From: Stercorarius parasiticus
Lineage: Eukaryota > Chordata > Aves > Charadriiformes > Stercorariidae
Assembly: GCA_013396915.1 (NCBI GenBank)
Contig: VWZL01002002.1
Coordinates: 186,001 to 250,000, forward strand
Reading direction: 5' to 3'
Length of the DNA stretch: 64,000 nucleotides
Under the pieces are notes generated by a model. The model did not search any database. It was not told where the DNA came from and was given only the letters and a program-made list of their open reading frames with translations. The position numbers and the translations under genes are program-made. Positions 1 through 13,298 of the stretch are shown here, in pieces (within the stretch, counting starts at the first letter, position 1; each line of letters starts with the position of its first letter).

Positions 1-2873
1 AGTGCTCAAGTATAGGAGCTATGAATAGCCAACACAATCTCATGCTTTGATAAAGTGCCACCTCCTTCCAACCCCCTACAAAAAAATCCTCAACATCGAT
101 ACAAAAAACATGTATTAATTTGTCAACAAATCTTAAAGAGTGGATTTTGCAGCTCTGAGCTTAGTGATCAATAATACAATGTACTTGACCAGTGTCACTT
201 TTTTCTAAATCTTGCCTTTTCACACTTTGACACTGCACCCAGTCCTGTCAGTCCCACTTACATCACATTCAGGCTGAGCTCTGGGCATGTTCTTCCTGAC
301 TCCATGGATGCCCTTTTTGCTATGACTTAGCACATTTACTAGCTGATCTCCATTTGTATCCTGCAAGATAAAGCCACTGACACACAAAAGCCAAACATGA
401 CTTATGTTCTCATAAGAGAAAAGTCACAGATTATATATTGCCCTGCCATTTTCTCGCAGTAAATGAATAATTACTTACTGTAATCTAGAATATGTTACTA
501 CTGGTGATAGTAAAATTTCAAAATAGTTGCATAAATATTTCCAATAATTGCACATTGTACTTTGTACATAACAATTATAACATTTAAATTGTTATCTGGA
601 ACTGGCTTATATAATTTTTTTTTCAATTTTGCTTGAAAAGTCTCTATATGTTAATTAATTTTCTCATGTTTAGTACCTGCCTTTGTGTTTATTTCCCTAG
701 CTGTGAATGGAGCCAGTTTATATTCATCTCTGATTCCTATTCAATAAAAGAAAAATAAATTTAAGAAGATGTAGGAAAATCATGTCTCTTGTCTCTGTAA
801 AAACAGGTTAATCAGAGTGAACATTTACCTTCATCTATAACCAATAAGACCACCAACAAAGTATCAAAATTTGGAATAAATAAGTGTTCTGACTGTTCTT
901 GCAGGAAATTATTATTTCTAAAAGATTTAAGATACAAGATCACAGAACCTAAAATAGGAGGTTTTGAGTGGAGAAGAAGGGAAGGCCAGAGCTAATAAGT
1001 CTTCACGTAACATTTAATGAAAGAGAGGACAAGTGATTTTCTGTAGAGGACAGAGAATACTCAGATACACTTCAGGTACCTTAGATCAGCTGTAACATGG
1101 TGGTAATGTGACTGAGAGGATGATAAGTCTTTCGTCTCTTTACCATATGAAGTGATGCTGAGGGAAAAGGACATTGTAAGAAGAAAAATTAAACAAGAAA
1201 GAGGACATAGCATACACAAACTCATAGATTGTGGCCTTGACAAACCACCTGTAGAAGAGGGGAAGAGGATGTGATCCTGCTTGATAAAGAGGTTAGTTAC
1301 TTTGGATTAGTCATGGAATCTACTGACCTTAGCAGTATCAATTTAAAAGAGATGTTTTATTAATAGTACTCATTTTATCTTAACTTGTTTTTTGATCTCT
1401 TCATCCCTGAATTCCTGCCCATAGCTATGGAATTAGGCAGTTGTGTGCATATTGCCTGAAACCGTACCTCTCAGGAAAGAAGGAGCCAACAGACTTGGAC
1501 TGTCATATTGTCCATATAAAAGGCTTTGACTAAAAAGTTCTATTCTGTAATATTTATTACTTGCATAATAAACAATGCTCCACATTAACAGGCGCGGTTA
1601 ATGGCAGAGTATAAATATCAAGTTTAAAGGATCTGAACTGTCATTTATTGCTATAACTTTAAAGCACAAAATGGCTAGGTGCTCAGGTTAACCCAAAACT
1701 AGCTGTAGCGACTGCAGAAATTGTAATGTGGGCAGAACTCAGCCTTTTAACTATTTTATTACACAAAGCTCTTGCAGTTGCTACTACTAATTGTGTTGCT
1801 TTAGTTTACAAAAGGCAAACATTGAAAGAAATTTGTTATGAATAATTTAAGCTTGTTATGTTTACTTATTAAAAATATACCATGTTTTCAAAACCCTTAA
1901 GAGTCACTTAGAGTATTAGCAATCCTGTACCTTTCTTCAGTACTGCCATTTGCAAAAAATATCATAAAAGCAAATATCTGTAATTTTTTTCTTGAACTTG
2001 TTCTAGTACATTTTTAAAACAAGAAAAAATATTAAAGAAGTAGTAAGAATTCATCATACATGCAAAATCATGAACATGAGAAAAAGCCAGAACCAATAAA
2101 ATGTACAAAGTGCTGGCTGGAAGAAATTTGAAACCAGGTGAAAATATTCTATTGATAGATTCTGCCCTCAGGAAAACTTGGGTTTGTAATTTCACTGTAA
2201 CTGAAAAGGATGGCAAACAATTTGCAATATACCAGCAGTCTACCCTTCTTAATGTAAATAACCTGAAGAAAGCCACATCACAGTTAATTTCTTAGTCAAA
2301 ACCAGTTATATCTAATTTCAAATTTCTAGCATGGTAATTAATTAAAAATATTGCACTTTTATCTCTCAACACAAGTTGCTATGCTAAATGAGATATCTGC
2401 CTTCTGATCACAGAAATAACAATTGTATGGTACAGACAGGGGAAAGGTTTTGCATAGTTTGACTCCCATGCTATTGTCAAATTGTATGACTAATGTAATG
2501 ACTGTGTTATTTCTAAGCGATTTAGTAGGATTAAACAAGCCAGAAGGAGCTTCCGAGACCATCAACACAACACTGATTAAAAGCAGAGCTCAGAGAGAAA
2601 GGAGAGCTGTAATCTATGGGACACAGGGGAGCCGCTGTCATCTCCCACTCGCGAACTGAGAACACTTCCCCCTCTCCCACTTGAGTTATGAAGTGATGCA
2701 TAGGTCTTACTTTCCCATCCTTCTCCTTCCTCTTCCACATCTTTAATACTTCCCAATAGTGCAATGAGGTTTTCAAAGGATAAATCAAATGATCTTCCAA
2801 ACCCAAGGACAGATGTATAGCAAATTCCTTGCTTCTACACTATCTCTAATTAAATTAATATGTGACCCAGAGC
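1..2873 (+). other. RALYL upstream intron, unannotated AT-rich block
   Basis: Intron sequence upstream of the 76-bp exon, placed here because the RRM exons that must precede it are absent from the window. It is AT-rich unique DNA with short homopolymer runs. The longest open frames (about 100 codons near 1962-2276 on the minus strand) show no domain, no codon bias I can see and no splice sites in register. No RNA gene or mobile element recognised. Confidence 0.6.
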
Positions 2874-3104
2874 ACAGAATCATAGAATCACAGAATGATA
2901 GGGGCTGGAAGGGACCTCTGGAGATCATCTAGTCCAACCCCGCTGCCAGAGCAGAACAGGTTGCAGAGGAATGCATCCAGGCAGGTTCTGAATGTCTCCA
3001 GAGACGGAGACTCCACCACCTCTCTGGGCAACCTGTTCCTGTGGTCTGCCACCCTCAAAGTAAAGAAGTTCCTCCTCATGTTTAGATGGAACTTCCTGTG
3101 TCCT
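2874..3104 (-). mobile_element. CR1 LINE 3'-end fragment
   Basis: The minus-strand copy begins on the plus strand with two octamer-like units (AGAATCATAGAATCACAGAATG), the reverse of the CR1 3' terminus. It reads back into the ORF2 C-terminus: the minus strand encodes MRRNFFTLRVADHRNRLPRE and then [10 protein letters not shown], the usual CR1 tail. About 230 bp remain, so it is severely 5'-truncated, as is normal for bird CR1. Antisense to RALYL. Dead. Confidence 0.9.
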
Positions 3105-3609
3105 TTACCTGAAATGGACTTCCAATAGAAACTGTCAGCACACCCCAGAAAAACTCCTGTCCTCAGAACTTCAGTGTAACTCCAGAGAGGGAGAATATTT
3201 GTTCAGAAAGAGCATCTGAGCATATCCTCTTAGAGATCTGATAGAGGATTTTGTCTCCTGCACAGGGTGTGTTTATCACAGGTGGCTATGTTCAAACAGG
3301 AAAAAATGCATTACCCTGGAACCACATGGCCCATGATAAACACCTTGTATGGGGATTCTGGTGATAAATACTGGCAGCACATATCTGCTACAAAGGGGAT
3401 ATCTTCCTAAGCCCCAGCTAGCAATCAGCTTAGTTCTGATACAGAGGGATTAATATATTCACAGGATTTTGTACCAGCCAGTGTAACTAGAAATGGCATA
3501 AACTGGATAATAAATCAGCTCCAAAACATGGAGAGAGAGAGAGAGAGATATATAGCTTCATTCATTTAAAGGTATATACAAGAAAAGGAACATTTCTGAT
3601 CTTATTTTA
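3105..3609 (+). other. Intron spacer with short GA repeat
   Basis: Unique-looking intronic DNA between two CR1 fragments. Apart from the GA dinucleotide run at 3530-3548, I see no gene, RNA or further repeat. Confidence 0.55.
3530..3548. repeat. (GA)n microsatellite, about 9 units
   Basis: Uninterrupted GA dinucleotides followed directly by TATATA. Short, and likely polymorphic. Confidence 0.9.
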
Positions 3610-4935
3610 TCACAGAATCATAGAATGGTTTGGGTTGGAAGGGACCTTAAAGATCATCTAGTTCCACCCCTCTGCCATGGGCAGGGACACCTCCCACTAG
3701 ATCAGGCTGCTCAAAGCCCCATCCAACCTGGCCTTGAACACTTCCAGGGATGGGACACCTACAGTTTTTATGGGCAACCTGTTCCTGTGTCTCACCACCC
3801 TCAGAGTCAAGAATTTCTTCCTAATATCTAATCTAAATCTCCCCTCTTTCAGTTTAAAACCGTTACCCCTCGTCCTATTGCTACACTCCCTGATAAAGAG
3901 TCCCTCCCCATCTTTCCTATAGGCCCACTTTGATTACTGGGAAGGCTGCTATAAGGTCTCCCTGTAGTCTTTTCTTCTCCAGGCTGAACAACCCCAACTC
4001 TCGCAGCTTGTCTTCATAGGAGAGATGCTCCAGCACTCTCATCATCTTTGTGGCCTTCCTCTGGGCACACTCCAACAGATCCATATCCTTCTTATGATGG
4101 AGTGTCCAGAGCTGGATGTAGCACTCCATGCCGGGTCTCATGAGAGCAGAGCAGAAGGGGAGAATCACCTCCCTCAACCTGCTAGCCATGCTTCTTTTGA
4201 TCCAGCCCAGGATGCAGTTGGCTTTGTGGGCTGCAGGCTCACATTGCTGGCTCATGTTGAGGTTCTCATCCACCAACACCCCCAAGTCCTTCTCTTCAGG
4301 GCTGCTCTCAATCCATTCTCCATCCAGCCTGTATTTGTGCTTGGGGTTGCCCCAACCCACGTGCAGGACCTTGCACTTGGCCTTATTGAACTTCATGAGG
4401 TTTGCACGGGCCCACCTCTCAAGCCTGTCCAGGTCCATCTGGACAGCATCCCTTCTCTCCAGCATGTGGACTGCTCCACACAGCTTGGTGTTGTCAGAAA
4501 ACTTGCTGAGAGCACACCCAATCCCACCATCCATGTCGCCAACAAAAATATTAAACAGCACCGGTCCAAGTACTGACCCCTGACGAATGCCACTTGTCAA
4601 TGATCTCCACTTGGACATTGAACTGTTTACCGCAGCTCTTTCAGTGTGACCATCCAGCCAATTCCTTATCCACTGAGTAATCCATCCGTCAAATCCACGT
4701 CTCTCCAATTTAGAGACAAGGATGTCTGTCAACTGCCTTGCAGAAATCCAGGCAGATGATGTCATTTGCTCTTACCTTATCCACAAACACTGTACAGCCA
4801 TCATAGAAGGCCACCAAATCTGTCAGGCATGATTTGCCTTTAATGAATCCATGTTGGCTGCCACCAATCACATCCCTATTTTTGATGTGCCTCAGCATAG
4901 CCATATTTATTATCTTGTGCATACAGTAGACTGGA
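3610..4935 (-). mobile_element. CR1 LINE, about 1.3 kb, with broken reverse transcriptase ORF2
   Basis: The largest CR1 copy here. The plus-strand start ATCACAGAATCATAGAATGGTT is its 3' end. The minus strand keeps two pieces of ORF2 in different frames: 4710-4946 with the RT motif-B-like stretch (SQHGFIKGKSCLTDLVAFYD, then LDFCKA) and 3917-4765 with RT motifs [16 protein letters not shown] and the C-terminal domain ([20 protein letters not shown]). A frameshift near 4720-4765 joins them. The catalytic FADD box reads FSDN, so the second metal-binding Asp is lost. The endonuclease domain and the start of RT are missing through 5' truncation. Non-functional relic, antisense to RALYL. Confidence 0.95.
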
Positions 4936-5966
4936 TGAGTTTGCACTGAAACTGTCTCTGTCTCTTCCCACCACCATCACAGATTTTAAATCTTTTCACC
5001 AATATGGTGTGTATTTTTCCTCTTCCTTGGTAGTTAAAATAATAATATTATCAATTCAGTCAGCTTTACAACCCTACACACAGTCATCCTTTAGTTGATA
5101 ACCCTTTCTTTAAGCAGAAGTGTTAACACAAGAATAAATGCCGAAACTTGAATAAACCAAGCAACAGAAAAACTCTCTTAGATAAATTTCAATTTCATAG
5201 GTACAAGCATTTTAGATATTAGGAATAAATGAAGAACAAGTTCTCTCCTTTTGAACTAATTCTGTTTCTAGTATAACTAAATGACATGCTCCAGTCCCAT
5301 GCTTCCTATGCCAAATAGGTTTTTCCCTTCAGCTTTTACAGTTTAATATCTGTGATTTCTCAAATGTGCACCTAAAATTTGGGATTTCTGTTACTTTCAG
5401 TGTGCCATTTGGTATCCTTTCCTTTGGTCACCATGCTAACAATTATTATCTAAGGTTACAGGCAAAGTAAAAGTATGTTCAGGACAGATTTTAGAGACCA
5501 GTGGTGTTAAAATGAGGAAAATTACTGCCATCAACGGAGTGCTCATGTTTAGAAGGGAAAGAGTAAGCCAGCATTCCATACTTTGCCTTTTTAATCTGCT
5601 GTTCACAAAGGCCTTCTGTTTATTATCTTGTTTCTATTGTCTTTCAATATGTTAGGAAGACTTGTATATACGTCATATGTTAAGAGTCTTGATACCCAAA
5701 TAAAAACCAGCATTCAAGTGCAGTAAGCTTTTCTTCAGTACCTTCTCAGAAGAAATATAACAAACTCTTACTTAGGATCCTAGTTAAAATGGCAGTGTGC
5801 ACAAAATGTTGTTTCAAGAAATTATATCTACATGAGAAATTTAAAGAAACTGTGTAAAAAGATGGAGTCCTGATTGTTATTTATTGAACTCCTAATCCCA
5901 ATTGCCATTTTCTTTCCAAAGCGTTTACAGATTTGACTTTTTTTCTGAAATTTTTTCTCACTTACA
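4936..5966 (+). other. Intron spacer, nothing recognised
   Basis: AT-rich unique DNA between CR1 fragments. No open frame of note, no RNA gene or repeat beyond homopolymer stretches. Confidence 0.55.
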
Positions 5967-6019
5967 GTTGGACTCGATCTTACAGGTCTTTTCCAACATA
6001 AATGATTCTCTGATTCTAT
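5967..6019 (+). mobile_element. Tiny CR1 3'-end remnant
   Basis: GTTGGACTCGATCTTACAGG followed by TCTTTTCCAACATAAATGATTCTCTGATTCTAT is the diverged terminal 50 bp of a CR1 element in sense orientation. Only the 3' end survives. Confidence 0.8.
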
Positions 6020-9000
6020 AATGCAAAAAGAATTCAAGTAGAAGCAGAAGAATTCAAAAGCAGCCCTCTGTCTCCCTTACTGTGGGAGAATCTAAGTCCA
6101 AAAGCACAAAGTTAATACAGTTGAATGCTTGGACATTGTTGTAGGAATAAGGCCTTATGACACCTTTCACATATTCCAGAGAACTGAAGGGAAGAGCCCT
6201 GAGGTTTAGAAATAGGCAGTAGGAGCAGCTCCACAGATGTCCTTCTCAGGCCCAGTGTGGACTGGAAGTTGAGCTAAGACAGCACCCTTGGCTAGTCGGC
6301 TTTCTTCCCTACCAAAGTTTGGATTATCCAGGTCCCATATGGTAGCACAGGCTCACTGCAGCTGCATCCCAGGGACAAAAGCCACCTTGAATTATTCACA
6401 AACCTATGTTGACCATTTCTGTGCTATCATACAGTGATGGGCATGGTAATCAATCATATTTGTAATATTTAAATTTTTGCCAATTATTTTTCCAATTTCA
6501 TAAGGACACACAAAGGAGACAGTGAAAGAAAAGACAGAGTAGTGGCTTGGTTTTGGGGGATTTTTTGGTTGTTTTTTTAATGGCTCAGCAATTTGTCTTT
6601 TGGAGTAATGAGTTTAAAGATGTGCATACTTAGCAAATTAAAGTATAGATCTTAGGTTTTGATTGCTGAGTGGGTGAAACTATTGGGGCAAATAGAAACT
6701 GTGTCACTGTCAAAAGTATTTTTAATTTTGACAAAGTTACAGCCTAGTTGTGGAGCGATAACTCTGATGTTACAGTTTAAAACAGCTTACATTTTCGTAT
6801 GTTGGTTTTGGATTGTAACACAGGTATGGCCATTTCAGTAAAAGGAAGCTGCTGCTGTTACTGATCTGTGAGAAAAATACTGGCTTTACTACTGAACCAT
6901 GTCATGCAGTGACAACGTCAGTAAGTCAATATTTCAATTAGCATTGGAGAAACGTGTATGAAATGTTCCTAGCTTTGTGGACACTCCAACACTTCCCCAG
7001 CGTATTATCCCCTGCTGTGACATGACATGATACTGCTGGGCGCAGCAGATGCCACGGCAGCATGTGTGAGCCTGGGGGGACGTGTGGATGCTCCTGGATG
7101 GAGCTGCCGGAGATCCATGTGGCTCAAGTGTTTGCATGCCAAAATGGATGTGGGGTATGAAAGGTTAAAGTCCCGTGCATACCAAGAAGACACCATTTAT
7201 TTCAAGGTGGCACAATAAACATGAAAGCTCGTGTCCCAATACAACCTTTCTTATGATGGCCTCAGATGCAGCTATTTCCAGGGTAGCCTGTCAAACGTGT
7301 TCAGTCTTCACAATATGGATTGCCTGTAAAAAAGTTTGGCTTTTATGTAGCTCGCTAAGAGAAAAGACCATTTTTTCAGAAATGATTGGCATACAATGAG
7401 TCCTGTTCCTTGGAATAAAAAAGGAAATGAGGGGTGCTGACTTTTGCAGATATGTGTGTAAAAGAAAGAAGGAGAGAAACAGCTGAATTTTGAAAGTAAA
7501 TAAGAGCTCAAGTCTCTTCAAAATACAGCTGGTTCTATGGTTCTGTTTTGGTTTGTTTTGGTTTGTGGTTTTTTTTTTTTAATACTGGCGCATAAATTGA
7601 TACATAGATTAATGACTGAAAGAATTATTTCCAAAATTCAGACTTTTGGCTATGCTACCCACTGGTTGGCAGTGCTATGTCTTCCCCGTTGCGTGTTTGA
7701 CATAAGAGTGGATCTTTAGCTTCCTACCTCTGTTCACAGTACAGGGATTTAACACTGCAAGTTTCTTGTACAATTTCCATCTTGTACAATTCCAAGATAC
7801 ATTGGTACATTAGGTATATTTACATCTCTAACATGGTAGCTTTTCCAGTGCTTTATGGTTCTTCTACAGTGATTACTTCTTTTACTTTTTCTCTCAGTTT
7901 AAAAAGGATTAAGTAAAATTGAATTCGGCTAAAGATGTGATAGCTAGAGCTTTTCCTAGATTAAAAAATCTTGGAACCTCACAATCTGTGTATGGGGGAG
8001 GCTTTTCTTATGCAAATGTTTCAACAGTTAGTTCTCTTGATAATGCATGAAAAATACGTCCAGGTATTTGGATTACAGATTACATGCATGCACTTCATCA
8101 TACTCTTCTGTGAAAATCAAGACCTCAGTTTTGTTATTACAGTCCTAGGGGATGTCCATGCCATGCTAGATCATTTCTGCATCCTCACTGCTGTAATACG
8201 CTGTCACACATGCCAGAAATTTTTTCACAGGCATCCCACAAGCTCGTATGTGAGCTGCCTGTGAAGCAATCGGAGGTACGGAGAAAGGCAGAACTAAAGC
8301 AGGACGTACCCAGTTTATGAACATTATGACTCCTCAGTGGAATATTTCTATTCTTAATGGGCTGGTCTTGATTGACTTGCACTCCTGTTCCCCGTCTACT
8401 ACGCAACATGTTGTAATCATCTCTGACAGCTGAAGTCTATGTCGATGACAGTACTAATCCCCACTGTGCCTGCCCTTGCTCACTGTTCTGCCATGGCAGC
8501 AATACCATTTCAGTTTTGGCTGGCATCCTAGCAGAAAAAAATGTGCTGTGCACCATCCATCACAACTGTCCTTGTCAGCACGAGTCACCAAGGGTAGCAT
8601 ATCCTGAAGAACCTGTTGAACCCAAAACTGAGCCACTGTTATCTGCAAGTGGGTTTTGTTTTCCTTTGGGGATACTCCTTTTACTCAACTGTATTACCCA
8701 CCTTCCCAAAACTGTAAGATGTATCAGAGAAACAAAACACACAATTTTTAATCTAGAGAGTAGAACGAGACATTAATTATCCTATGTAATAACTTGCGGG
8801 CATATTTTTTTTCCCACATTTTAGAGAGAGGGATTTATAGACTTTCAACAGCTGAGCAGGATTTGGGGAGCTGTGATTTCATGAGTGCAGTAGGTTTGAG
8901 CACTATTTTCTTTTAGGAGAGATATCAAATATTAAACTAATTATTTGAATGTAAGTAAAACAAAGATTGATCATTCTGTGTTACTTGCTGCAAACAGAAC

Positions 9001-9492
9001 AGTTAGAACAGCCTCTATTTCCAGACAAACCTAAATGAATAACTGTGCTGAAAGAAATCATAAATCCACTCCAAATAGTGATGCATTCCTCCCACATCAG
9101 AATTTGGGAATATCTTGAAGTGAGCACTGGGTTTCTGGTGGGTAGCTGATGTCTGATCTTGGCCAGCATCCACTTATATGAGCTGAAGCTGAGAAGCATT
9201 TCTGTGGACTGGTTCATGATTTTTTCTATTAATCTCCTCCTTTAGAACTCTTTGAAGTGGAAAAAAAAAAAAAAGACTTCTGGAGGATAACACCAAAGCA
9301 AAGAACATAATGTGCACACAAAAACGGTTAATTGTCGTTATGGTGGTGACTCAGCATCCTAGTGAATGGCATAAAATGAAGTATTTGCTTCATTTACTAC
9401 AATTTATTACAATTATTGCTTCCCGATATTATTTTCGTTTCTTTGTGGATCACTGTATAAAAGGAGCTGGGAATGGGGATAGCTGCTTCCAG
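6020..9492 (+). other. Intron block, 3.5 kb, no recognised gene
   Basis: Mixed AT-rich DNA. It contains a G/T-rich run ending in 12 or so T at about 7541-7581, a GC-richer patch at about 7020-7140, and an A14 run at 9261-9274. Short frames on both strands (up to 97 codons at 7971-8264) have no recognisable domain and no splice signals in register. Confidence 0.55.
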
Positions 9493-9562
9493 TCACAGAA
9501 TCACAGAATGGTAGGGGTTGGAAGGGACCTCTGGAGATCACCTAGTCCAGTCCCGCAGCAAT
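9493..9562 (-). mobile_element. CR1 LINE 3'-end fragment
   Basis: The plus strand reads TCACAGAATCACAGAATGGT and then GGGGTTGGAAGGGACCTCTGG up to TAGTCCAGTCCC, the reverse of a CR1 3' end. After about 9562 the similarity I can see stops, so only about 70 bp are clear. Confidence 0.88.
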
Positions 9563-12500
9563 GCAGTCCTACATGCAGGATATTGACTGGACTGTACAGG
9601 CAATGCGATACCGTGTGTTCAAGGACACAGCCATTCTCTGTATAACACTTTTTCCATAAATACAGCTGCAAACTTCACACAATCAGCTGGAATTCCCCAT
9701 TGTCATTTTTGGAACACCTCCATTACATGCTGAGACATCCTGAACCCCTGGCAGGCTTTGTTGCTGGATGTACTTTTTCCTTTTCCCTAAAATAAAGCAG
9801 CTCAGGTTGACAGTGACCATGTGAATGAGTAAGTAGCAAATGTAAAAGGCCACAATGTTCTTCCTTCTTATTGGAGTTTAGTAGATTCCACTTCAGTAAG
9901 TTAAAAAAAAAAAAAAAAGACAAGTCTTCTAATTATTACACAATGTATGATTGAAGAGTGAAAACTAACATCACTGACCTAAATCTGATTTTATCACAGA
10001 CTTAAAATGAAGGTTATACTAACACTGAGCACTTTTGAAACTCTCATCCAAATCTGTCTCCTTTCTTACAGGAGCATTGCTTTTCCATTCTGGCCTAATT
10101 GCTTGGAACATAGGTACAAATACTTTTAAGTATGAAATTATAAATGCTTATAAGATTGATAAGTATCAGGCATTATGGGAAATGATTGTAAGGTTGAGGT
10201 TACAGCAGAGGGAAGGTATGCACAGCTCACTGTAGACTATTGCACCAAGGTATATCAAGCCACCATAAATATTTTTAGGTTTCAGTTTCAAACTGTCTTT
10301 GTTTTCAAGCAAAAACTCTGTCATGATGTTAACAGTAGCGTCTGTAAAGGGGCTGAACATTGGGAAGTGAAAGATTAGGAGACAGTGTGCTGAAGCAATA
10401 TAGTGTTGAATCGCATTCGTTTTTTATTCAGCAGGATCATTCAGCCCAATGTTTTTCTCTGGCCATTTTTGTTTGTTACAATGCAAAATTTAGGGATCTT
10501 TTAGACTTAAAACTAATTAAAATAACAATGCTAAGCCTTTAAAAAGTCTGCCTGCATCTTTCCTTGTACTCCCTTCCTCATTTTAAATGACAGGCATGAG
10601 ATTAGGGGTTTATGCAGTATGTCCGGAAGATTAATGTTTCCAGGTGAGCTTAGAGAGCTGTTTCATTTGATCAGACACTGGAATTCCTCATTGCAGTGGC
10701 GGGAAAAGAAATAAAGAATGTAACAGTTCTAAAAGCTGCAAGTACTGAGGTTTAAGGTAGGTCTACAGCACCAGGCTTCCTTGAGCAATAATGATAGATA
10801 ACAATTTCAGATATGACATTTCTGAGACTAAGGAATGTTCTGTTTGCTATATTAAAGCAATTGATTCCAGCGTCCACTTCAACAGCAATAATTTAACTCC
10901 AGACTCAGGAATTCAATATCCCTCAGTGTTCCTTTGCAACCTTCTATTTTCAGAAACTGTGTGATAAAGATGAATTGCAGAACTTCAGAAAAATTGTTCC
11001 AGTTGAAAATACATGCTTCTATTGTGAATATTTTCACATACAAGCATACATGCACAAATATATGAGTGGAAAGGAAAGTGCAGGAACTTTGGGTAGGGGT
11101 TAGCAATCTGGGTGAATATTTTAATCTTGGGGGGAGTGGGGGTGGCAGTTCTGTCTGTTTTAGCTGCATGACCAAGTAGCAGAAGAAACACTACTGCTTC
11201 CAATGAGACTCGACACAAAAATAAGGATTCTGGATTGCTTACAGGAAGCTGATATAAGCCCAAAAAGCTTTCAAGGAAGAGAATGTCCAATGGGCATTTA
11301 TTGTCTTGTCTAGCTTTATATATTTCTTATGCCAACTGCAGCAGAGATTAGTTTCTGAAGCCTTTTTACAAATATTTGTGCTGTATGTTTATGTGTGGTT
11401 TGTCCAAAGTAATAATATTCTGAACAAATAAATTGGAAATCTCATAGTCTCAGATTTCTGGGGAGAAGAATTAACTCAGAGTGGACAAGTTCTTGGTTCC
11501 TATGGTGTCTAAGCCAAAATGACATATTTTCTTTGTGGGTAATAGAGATCTATTGTTTGTATGGCAAAGATAATGTAGAAAGAAAACGTTACTGGGAAGC
11601 ATAGAAGAATGTGTATCAAGTTAATGTAAGAGGGTGGTGAATGACCAATTTTGACAGCTTCATTAACACTGTTTATTAATATGCATGGTAATTTATACTT
11701 TTACTTTTTAAAAATTAAACTGGAATATGTCATATGGTCTTCTTGGTAGTACCTTTGATATTTCGTAACCTTTTACAATGTTTCCTATTATTCATTCAAG
11801 ATATATGCGAATTAATGTCATTAATAATATGTATGTAGTACACCTTAAAACACTTGCAAGAGAACCTCTGAAGCAGCATATAAAGTATATCTGCATGCAA
11901 GACCAAACGTAAATCTACAGAAGTAAACAGCAAAAGTCCAATAAACTGCAGAGAAAAGGATGATGTTTTTTGCTTAGAGAAAGGGTTTCTGACATGCCTT
12001 CTATGATTTTGGTTATTACCGATGGGTAAAATGAATAGTGGTTGAAAAAGTGTCTGAGGGGATGAAGGGTTGGGGGATTACAAGGCCAAAATAGAGCTCA
12101 CTTCTTGTTGAGAAACCCAGTTTACTGTTAAAAAAATACACCAATGTGATATATTAGTAAGAATACCAGAGTGATTGGACATTTATGTAGTTGGCAAAAA
12201 TATGTGAAGTTGTAGTGATGTCCAGTTCCACTTAGTAGAAGTTAGGTACTAAAAAAATCAGTATGGGAGGAAAGATCATGCTTTAGGACTTAAAGTAATC
12301 CTAAACTACTTAGTATTTTAGGAGGAGAATCATGCTGAGATGGTAAGAGAATGAAGGGAAAATAATCTTGTTTCTAACTAGTTTGAGGTTCTTGCGTTTC
12401 CTTCCAAAGCATCTGGGGCAGCTGGAGGCAGAAAAGTACAGTATACGAACTATCAGTCTGACAAGATATTGCATTTTCTCTATTCCTATCAATTATTTTT

Positions 12501-13087
12501 ATATTTTCCTTGCAGAAATGCCAAAGAGACCTGAATAAAATAACACTGCATATCATTCATTTTGAAGCTTGTCAGTATTTCCAATTATTGGATGCCCTGC
12601 TTTTGCAATAGGCTTCTATGCCGTTGTAGTTTGGTTGTCAAACTGAATCCGCTGTCGAACTCCATACACTGACAATGAAAGAGAGTTAGTATATGCCTAG
12701 AACCTAAGCCTTGCTAATACCGAAATATAGGATTTGGCATGTCATTTGTTTGCAACTCACCTCCACAATAACGTTTCCCCCAGTGTGCCAAATTTTGGCG
12801 GAATTATCTCCACTTCAACTGTCATTTTATTCAACCCAACCCTGATCTGTTAATAAAAATGGTAGACTTTAGGTTAGTGAGTGTCACAGGGCATTTTCCT
12901 TTATATTACTGCTGTATTACTTACTTCACAATACTAAAACTGTGATAGTGTTAATGGGGATATATTTAAAGTTTTCACATGAAAACATATGAGCTAATTC
13001 TGTGTCTGTCCATCATATGTTTTACAATGGTTGTGTTACAAAAACAAAACTTTTCAGAACTCTAATGTGATATACTGGATGTAATGA
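9563..13087 (+). other. Intron block, 3.5 kb, no recognised gene
   Basis: Unique AT-rich DNA with an A16 run at 9903-9918. Short frames, including two overlapping minus-strand ones of about 100 codons at 10879-11290, lack any domain I recognise. No other mobile element seen. Confidence 0.55.
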
Positions 13088-13298
13088 AAAAAACTTTTAC
13101 CATGATGACAGTGAGACACTGGACCTGGCTGCCTAGAGAAGTTGTAGATGCTCTATCATTTTAAGTGTTCACAGTCAGGTTGGATGGGACTTTAAGCAAC
13201 CTGATCTAGTGAAAGATGTCCCTGCCCATCGCAGGGGGGTTGAACTACATGGTGTTTAAAAGTCCCTTCCAACCCAAACCATTCTATGATTCTATGAG
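13088..13298 (+). mobile_element. CR1 LINE 3'-end fragment (sense)
   Basis: Diverged CR1 tail: GTGAGACACTGGACCTGGCT and then GCCTAGAGAAGTTGTAGATG, ending in AACCCAAACCATTCTATGAT plus TCTATGA. The terminal octamers are intact, the 5' part is lost and the coding part has stops. Same orientation as RALYL. Confidence 0.9.

Noticed and set aside
2101..2295. 64-codon plus-strand frame with a normal-looking composition
   Set aside because: No domain, no splice context, and opposite-strand overlap of similar length.
4025..4583. Plus-strand ORFs of 183 and 151 codons
   Set aside because: They are antisense shadows of the CR1 reverse transcriptase on the minus strand.
9903..9918. A16 run (with others at 9261 and 48218) as tails of processed pseudogenes
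   Set aside because: No coding or non-coding RNA sequence is recognisable upstream, and avian LINEs (CR1) do not make poly(A)-tailed retrocopies efficiently.
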